DNA of 11,600 nt from an uncultured Lachnospiraceae bacterium (GTDB lineage Bacteria > Bacillota > Clostridia > Lachnospirales > Lachnospiraceae). A model generated the notes under the pieces. The model was not told the origin of the DNA, made no database searches, and worked only from the letters and a program-made list of their open reading frames with translations. Shown piece after piece: positions 7,253-11,600 of this stretch (the stretch's first letter is position 1; every line of letters begins with the position of its first letter). Where the stretch lies: NCBI GenBank assembly GCA_934371505.1, contig CAKRNW010000072.1, positions 1 to 11,600 on the forward strand, read 5' to 3'. A program made the translations under genes and the position numbers.

Positions 7253-10200
7253 TTACTGCAGTCGGAACAAATGATCCGCGTAGTAATCCGTCCGGTAATA
7301 TTCTTCCATCATACTGTCCAGGGTATCAAAATCCTGTAATGTCTGGCTGATCACCAGATCATTAATTCTGCTGAAACGACTTTCCAGTACTTCCTTGCCA
7401 ATATCGCTCTTGCGAATGGTTCCGCTCTCTGTCAACTGCTCCGCACCGTCCCGTTCCTCCATCATATAGTACTGTAAAGTTTCTCCGAAAAACAGGATAA
7501 ATTCCCGGGCACACAGCCCTTCAAATACAGGATGCAGTTTCTCTGTCACATATTCTGCTTCCTGTTCACCCTCTTTTTCCACCACATAATGCAAAGTCAC
7601 TGTACTATCCGGATGTGCCTGATATTCCACAATCGTCCGGTCATAAAAATGCCTGGACATGGGAACCAGATCAGCGTATTCCTTGAAATAGGATAAAAAG
7701 ATTCCCTCATCCAGCAGTTCTTCCACAAATCGCTTCAAAACTTTCTGCAGCTGCTCATCTTCCGGTATTTTTGCTGCATAAAATCGGGTAAAAGCCAGTT
7801 TGCAGACTTTAGGTGCCTCCCCCTGCTGCCCCCACATCCCTGCAATATGCTCAAACAGTTCGACAGGCACTACTCTTTCTTTCACAAAGTAATCATAGGC
7901 ACTCTGCACCAAAAACGCCTTTTTCAGGTCTTCATCCGGCTCCTTCTTTATATAGGAACCAAAAATCTCATTTTTTTCGCCGATATAAGCTCCGGTATAA
8001 AGGATCTGCTCCAGAAGCTTTTCTTCCAGTTCCCTGGTATCCAGCCCCATATCCCGGCTGCGTTTCCAAAGATCGCGCAATTTTTTGGTCAGTCCGCAAT
8101 AATTGTGATCCAGATAGGATAACGTTACCTGATCGGCCTTTCCCGCTTCAAAAGCCTGAAATGCCAGATAGGTCATGGAAGCCTCCGGCTGAAAATCCTC
8201 CCGGCTGATCAGTCCGCTGCAAAGCTTCAGCAGAAGTTTACTGTCAAACTGTTCACTTTCAAACTGTTTCAGCCATTGGTAAGCCTTGTCAAAGCTTCCT
8301 CTCATAATGAGGAATCGAAGCAGCTGGCTTCGTTCTCTTTCCTTCATCTGATCCGGTATGAGCAGTTCCAGAAGTTCATCCAATTCCTGAATCTGATCCG
8401 TATCATACAGGTACTGCAGCAGCTTTATGCTGACCTCACAGCGATAGTCCTGCTCAATCCGTTCGTCTCTGGCGATTCGTAGGAAAGACGGCATATTTTC
8501 ATTGTTTAAAACAATATAACTGCGGTTATTTTCACACAGGAACAAGTCATAGCCCACTGCATCTTTCACATAGGGAGCGATAAATCGTGCCAGTTTTCCC
8601 GGTATCATCATTTTCTCCGTATTATAGTCAATACTTGCACAAAGACGGTTTTGCTCCCCATCCTCAAATAATACCGCATATTCCCCTGTAAAAATGGGAA
8701 CCATACCCACTCCATTCACCAGCGGATAACGATATTCCTCTGTAACATGGGCATGCAATACTACGATATAACGTGCGCCTCGATATTGTGTAGATACCAG
8801 ATTCATAAAAAGCATTCTGGCAAACTTGTCTGCATTCTCTTCATGAATCATCTGGGGCGTCACTAAATTTTTGTATAGATAGACCAGGTCACGGTTCATA
8901 TGTTCCCGGTCAATCTGTTCCATCAGAAAATGTTCGATCTGTTCCTGATAGCTTGCAAAAATATCGGGATATTCCTCTCTCTTTCGCAAAATGCAGGCAT
9001 ACAATCTGGCATTGCGCTCATAATCCAACTCATTCTGAAAATGAAAATACATCATCACCATCTTCGGAATGTCTTCTTCCACGGTCAGATCCATGGACAG
9101 CATATAATATTCATAAAGTCTGGTGACACGCACATTCTGTTCCACACCCAGACGATACCATTTGAAAAATCCGGGACCGGTGCAGTTGCCCTTGATCAGG
9201 TAGCCACAGATCACCTGCAGCACATCCGGATCCTCCAGTTCTTTATAACAAGCCTCCAGAATTCGAAATACCAGCATGTGAAACTGTTTGGCCTGAGATA
9301 CGATAGAAATGGTCTGCCGGATCACCTCTTCCGTGAGTACACCTTCTTTTACCGCATAACCAAGCACTCTCGTTTCAAAATCGTCCATTTTTGTCAGGAG
9401 TGCCGGATTTATCTGTAACAGTAATACTGCCTCGATATAGAGTACCGGGCTGACACATCCCCGGTTATACTGCGCCTCCAGAAAAAGCCATTTTTTCGTA
9501 CTGCTTCTGCTGTAGCGATCAGATAAATACAAAAGAAGCCAGGCAATACGCCAATTATCCGGATTTCGCTCAAAAATTTTTTCTACATGGGCTGCTACCT
9601 CATCCACGTAGCTTTCTTCCCTGCTGTTTAATGTGGTGAGATACAGATAATAGCATGCGATCTCCGGAGCAACCTCTTTGCCCTCCATCTGGTCCGCAAT
9701 ACGATTCAATAACCATTTTGCCTCGTTGTACCGCTCCTCTGTAATGAGAAGCTGAGCCTCAAACAATCTGGTTGTCAGATCCCTGTCTGCCACTTCTTCC
9801 AGTTTTTCCACCAGTTTCTTGGTTTCACCCAGCCAGGTTGCCGTGCCGATCTTTTTCAGACGGAATTGTTGATAGTAAATCATCAGCTGGAAAATGATTT
9901 GCCGTTTCATCCGATGTCTGATGAGAAGTTCCCGCTCCTTCTGAGGATGACTGACCGTCACAGCCACTTCTTTTTCAAAATAGGGATTGCTAAGACAGAT
10001 CTTTCCAAAATTATTTCCGGCATGAAGCTTCTCCGGATCCACCAGAAATGCAAGCTGGCAGTAATTTCCCAGAAAATCATCATCTGTCAGTTCCTGTTTC
10101 TCCAGTTTAATGAATGCTCCCTGTGCTTCCACCTTCAAATGGGTATAGCCCCATCCGTTTCTGGTGATCATAATGGTTTCCTGCGTCATGGATTCCGGAT

Positions 10201-10810
10201 CATTCACTCGAATGGAACTATCATCCAGCAAATACTCAATTCGTTGTTTTTTCTTGATTCCGATCAGAAATTCTTCCACATTCTGTTCATTACCGGGATA
10301 GACACTCAGTCCTTTATAAAGACCCAGATACTGTCTGTCATTTCCTTCCAGAATCTGCTGGAATTCTTCGCAATAGAAAAGACTGACCGCTTCCGCCCAG
10401 TTCGTCTTTGCAAGATTTGTAAAATGAAACAGGTTTTTCACCGGTCCCAGAGATGACTGCAGTATCTCATGTTCAATGGTGACTACAAACGGTAAATAAT
10501 ACTCCCCCTGATTGGAAACGATGTCAAACTCGCCTTTGACAACATCGCCTTCTTCCATCCCCGTAGCATCAAACTGATAGGTGATTGTTTCCCCATTCCC
10601 TATAAACTCCGGATTTAACACTTTCATCCGGGAATAGCTTGAATAGACTCTTCCCTGTGTGAGATGGTTCTTTGCCCCATCCACAGTAAACATCCCCTCG
10701 CAGATTTCTCCACATTTCAGTGTCAGTTCAATCTTTGAACAGCCAAATTCCAAATTACCCTTGTCGTATTCAAATTTTCCTTCCAGAATCCGTTCTATGT
10801 ATTGCAGCAT
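7253..10810 (-). CDS. Giant beta-sandwich/helical-repeat protein (DUF5717-like), unknown function
   Basis: A 1185-residue protein with no signal peptide or membrane segment, so cytoplasmic. Two beta-rich, Ig-like regions lie at about 22-115 (ending GEFDIVSNQGEYYLPFVVTI, 93-112) and 205-288, of a kind found in some proteins encoded beside Hsp70-like genes. Residues 295-670 are almost wholly helical, with degenerate TPR-like pairs (for example 349-375). A second beta-rich segment covers about 675-780. Helical repeats resume at 785-1050, and another short beta segment lies at about 1056-1115. No catalytic motif is visible. The ATG at 10810 has only a weak ribosome site (GAAAGAA, 10 bases upstream), but no better start is nearby and the N-terminus resembles that of the family. 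From memory it corresponds to DUF5717, usually beside DUF5716. It is first in the block, 29 bases before the preferred start of the Hsp70-like gene, and I infer a scaffold that the Hsp70-like protein works on or with. Confidence 0.87.
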   Translation of the reverse strand: MLQYIERILEGKFEYDKGNLEFGCSKIELTLKCGEICEGMFTVDGAKNHLTQGRVYSSYSRMKVLNPEFIGNGETITYQFDATGMEEGDVVKGEFDIVSNQGEYYLPFVVTIEHEILQSSLGPVKNLFHFTNLAKTNWAEAVSLFYCEEFQQILEGNDRQYLGLYKGLSVYPGNEQNVEEFLIGIKKKQRIEYLLDDSSIRVNDPESMTQETIMITRNGWGYTHLKVEAQGAFIKLEKQELTDDDFLGNYCQLAFLVDPEKLHAGNNFGKICLSNPYFEKEVAVTVSHPQKERELLIRHRMKRQIIFQLMIYYQQFRLKKIGTATWLGETKKLVEKLEEVADRDLTTRLFEAQLLITEERYNEAKWLLNRIADQMEGKEVAPEIACYYLYLTTLNSREESYVDEVAAHVEKIFERNPDNWRIAWLLLYLSDRYSRSSTKKWLFLEAQYNRGCVSPVLYIEAVLLLQINPALLTKMDDFETRVLGYAVKEGVLTEEVIRQTISIVSQAKQFHMLVFRILEACYKELEDPDVLQVICGYLIKGNCTGPGFFKWYRLGVEQNVRVTRLYEYYMLSMDLTVEEDIPKMVMMYFHFQNELDYERNARLYACILRKREEYPDIFASYQEQIEHFLMEQIDREHMNRDLVYLYKNLVTPQMIHEENADKFARMLFMNLVSTQYRGARYIVVLHAHVTEEYRYPLVNGVGMVPIFTGEYAVLFEDGEQNRLCASIDYNTEKMMIPGKLARFIAPYVKDAVGYDLFLCENNRSYIVLNNENMPSFLRIARDERIEQDYRCEVSIKLLQYLYDTDQIQELDELLELLIPDQMKERERSQLLRFLIMRGSFDKAYQWLKQFESEQFDSKLLLKLCSGLISREDFQPEASMTYLAFQAFEAGKADQVTLSYLDHNYCGLTKKLRDLWKRSRDMGLDTRELEEKLLEQILYTGAYIGEKNEIFGSYIKKEPDEDLKKAFLVQSAYDYFVKERVVPVELFEHIAGMWGQQGEAPKVCKLAFTRFYAAKIPEDEQLQKVLKRFVEELLDEGIFLSYFKEYADLVPMSRHFYDRTIVEYQAHPDSTVTLHYVVEKEGEQEAEYVTEKLHPVFEGLCAREFILFFGETLQYYMMEERDGAEQLTESGTIRKSDIGKEVLESRFSRINDLVISQTLQDFDTLDSMMEEYYRTDYYADHLFRLQ

Positions 10811-10853
10811 ATAACTTTTGTTCTTTCTGAATATTGTGTCCCTACTTCATATA

Positions 10854-10883
10854 ATTATAGCATCACTTTTGCCGGTTCTGCAA
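10854..10883 (-). promoter_or_regulatory. Extended -10 promoter for the four-gene block
   Basis: On the minus strand TGCTATAAT (10862-10854) is a perfect -10 box with the TG extension. TTGCAG (10883-10878), 18 bases upstream, is a partial -35 box (TTG conserved). Extended -10 promoters tolerate a poor -35. Transcription would start near 10847 and give a leader of about 37 bases. The -35 lies in the centre of the long palindrome. Confidence 0.65.
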
Positions 10884-10896
10884 CCGGCAAAAGTGA
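10863..10896. repeat. Perfect 15-bp inverted repeat in the divergent promoter region, probable operator
   Basis: The left arm TCACTTTTGCCGGTT (10863-10877) and the right arm AACCGGCAAAAGTGA (10882-10896) are exact reverse complements around CTGC. It lies between divergent genes, upstream of both predicted transcription starts, and covers the -35 region of the leftward promoter and probably that of the rightward one. The GC core is followed by AAAA, not T residues, on both strands, so it is not a standard terminator. A regulator binding here could control both directions. A repeated genomic palindrome is the alternative. Confidence 0.75.
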
Positions 10897-10923
10897 CCGT
10901 TCCTCATCCTTCTGCATAAGATA
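10896..10923 (+). promoter_or_regulatory. Possible sigma-K-like promoter for the SpoIID-like gene
   Basis: CATAAGATA (10915-10923) fits the late mother-cell sigma-K -10 pattern CATAnnnTA, and AC (10896-10897) lies 17 bases upstream where the short -35 is expected. The same bases could be read as a weak vegetative promoter (GTGACC, 18 bases, TAAGAT). Both motifs are short, so chance is a real possibility. It lies 27 bases before the ATG at 10951. Confidence 0.3.
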
Positions 10924-10950
10924 AAGCAAGTATTTTTCAGGGATTATTCT

Positions 10951-11600
10951 ATGTTTACAGGTAATTTATCGATTCAGGTTACATCCACCCTTGGCCTGAT
11001 TCCCATCAAGGATGCCACCATCCGTATCTCCAACACCGGCACGCCGGAAAACACTTTAGAGGTTGTGCAGACAGACTCCTCCGGACAATCCCCGCAGCTG
11101 TCACTGGATGCCCCCGATCCCAGTTACAGCGAAGCACCGGAGTCTTCCGTACAGCCCTACTCCGAATATAATCTGGAAATCACCGCCCCCGGATATGAGC
11201 CGGTCTCTGTATCCGGCACCCAGATTTTAGCCGGAACAGATGCTATCCAGCCCGTGGAAATGACTCCTGTGGAGGTGGAGACCGCCCCCGAGGAAGACAT
11301 TGTCATTCCGGAGCACACCTTATGGGGCGAATATCCTCCTAAAATTCCAGAGGATGAGATCAAACCCATGAATGAAACCGGTGAAATTGTTCTCTCCCGC
11401 GTCGTTATCCCCGAGTACATCGTGGTTCACGACGGTGTGCCGCAGGATCGTTCCGCTCCTAATTATTATGTGAAGTACAAAGACTATATTAAAAATGTGG
11501 TTTCCTCAGAAATCTACGCCACTTGGCCGGAAAACACGATTTATGCCAATATTCTGGTGATTTTGTCCTTCACACTCAACAGAGTTTATACAGAATGGTA
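10951..11600 (+). CDS. SpoIID-like/peptidoglycan-associated protein, 3' end beyond the window
   Basis: The frame is open from the ATG at 10951 to the window end (216 residues seen). Residues 1-105 resemble a carboxypeptidase-regulatory (transthyretin-like) beta domain, including the TDSSGQSP turn (41-48) and NLEITAPGYEPV (74-85). A Pro/Glu-rich linker (about 103-170) follows. From 172 the sequence YYVKYKDYIKNVVSSEIYATWPEN resembles the start of a SpoIID-type domain, with E187 in the position of the catalytic glutamate of SpoIID glycan-strand hydrolases and the WPEN..YAN helix after it. Related proteins I remember carry this module plus a C-terminal peptidoglycan-binding domain, which would lie past the window. 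There is no signal peptide, which is odd for a wall enzyme. AGGG lies 7 bases before the ATG. It is divergent from the four-gene block and may share the palindrome. Confidence 0.8.
   Translation, partial: MFTGNLSIQVTSTLGLIPIKDATIRISNTGTPENTLEVVQTDSSGQSPQLSLDAPDPSYSEAPESSVQPYSEYNLEITAPGYEPVSVSGTQILAGTDAIQPVEMTPVEVETAPEEDIVIPEHTLWGEYPPKIPEDEIKPMNETGEIVLSRVVIPEYIVVHDGVPQDRSAPNYYVKYKDYIKNVVSSEIYATWPENTIYANILVILSFTLNRVYTEW

Noticed and set aside
3879..10810. Four-gene block as an anti-phage defence system
   Set aside because: No nuclease, deaminase, TIR, NADase or other effector motif is visible and no mobile or phage genes are nearby; it sits beside housekeeping purine genes.
10863..10896. Long hairpin read as a terminator
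   Set aside because: It lies upstream of both divergent starts, and the GC core is followed by A residues, not T residues, on both strands.
11157..11420. Minus-strand open frame of 87 codons
   Set aside because: It lies wholly opposite the well-supported SpoIID-like gene and has low-complexity Ser/Gly-rich sequence typical of a shadow frame.

Overview
The window looks like chromosomal DNA from a Firmicute, most likely a Lachnospiraceae-type Clostridium relative. The reasons are the long eukaryote-like form of PurB, an iron-sulphur-type PurF with a cleavable propeptide, AGGAGG-like ribosome binding sites, and a four-gene block plus a SpoIID-like/peptidoglycan-associated protein of kinds I remember from gut Lachnospiraceae. 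Genus and species cannot be fixed by reading alone. I see no mobile element, CRISPR array, tRNA or rRNA.

Layout, in the direction of transcription: seven genes run on the minus strand from about 10850 down to a rho-independent terminator at 22-52. First come four genes of unknown function: a 1185-residue cytoplasmic protein with N-terminal beta-sandwich-like domains and long helical-repeat tracts (7253-10810, resembling the family I recall as DUF5717), an Hsp70-like protein (5913-7223, resembling DUF5716), a small TPR-like protein (5047-5895), and a coiled-coil protein with a membrane hairpin (3879-5042). Their gaps are 4 to 29 bases. Next come purC (3079-3786), purF (1592-3043) and purB (139-1575), which are purine biosynthesis steps 8, 1 and 9, with PurB also acting in AMP formation. 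purC has its own good promoter, whose -35 box lies over the stop codon of the coiled-coil gene. I see no terminator between the two blocks, so read-through is possible.

On the right, a divergent plus-strand gene (from 10951, cut by the window end) encodes a protein with an N-terminal carboxypeptidase-regulatory-like beta domain and the start of a SpoIID-like domain. The 140-base divergent gap holds a perfect 15-bp inverted repeat with a 4-base loop. It overlaps the probable -35 regions of both divergent promoters and looks like an operator, not a terminator.

The most interesting part is the four-gene block. An Hsp70-fold protein keeps the overall actin/Hsp70 layout and a substrate-binding-like C-terminal beta domain but has lost the glycines of its phosphate loops. 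It is encoded with a giant beta-sandwich/helical scaffold, a TPR-like protein and a membrane-anchored coiled coil. I infer a membrane-linked chaperone-like or scaffold complex. Its biological job is unknown to me.
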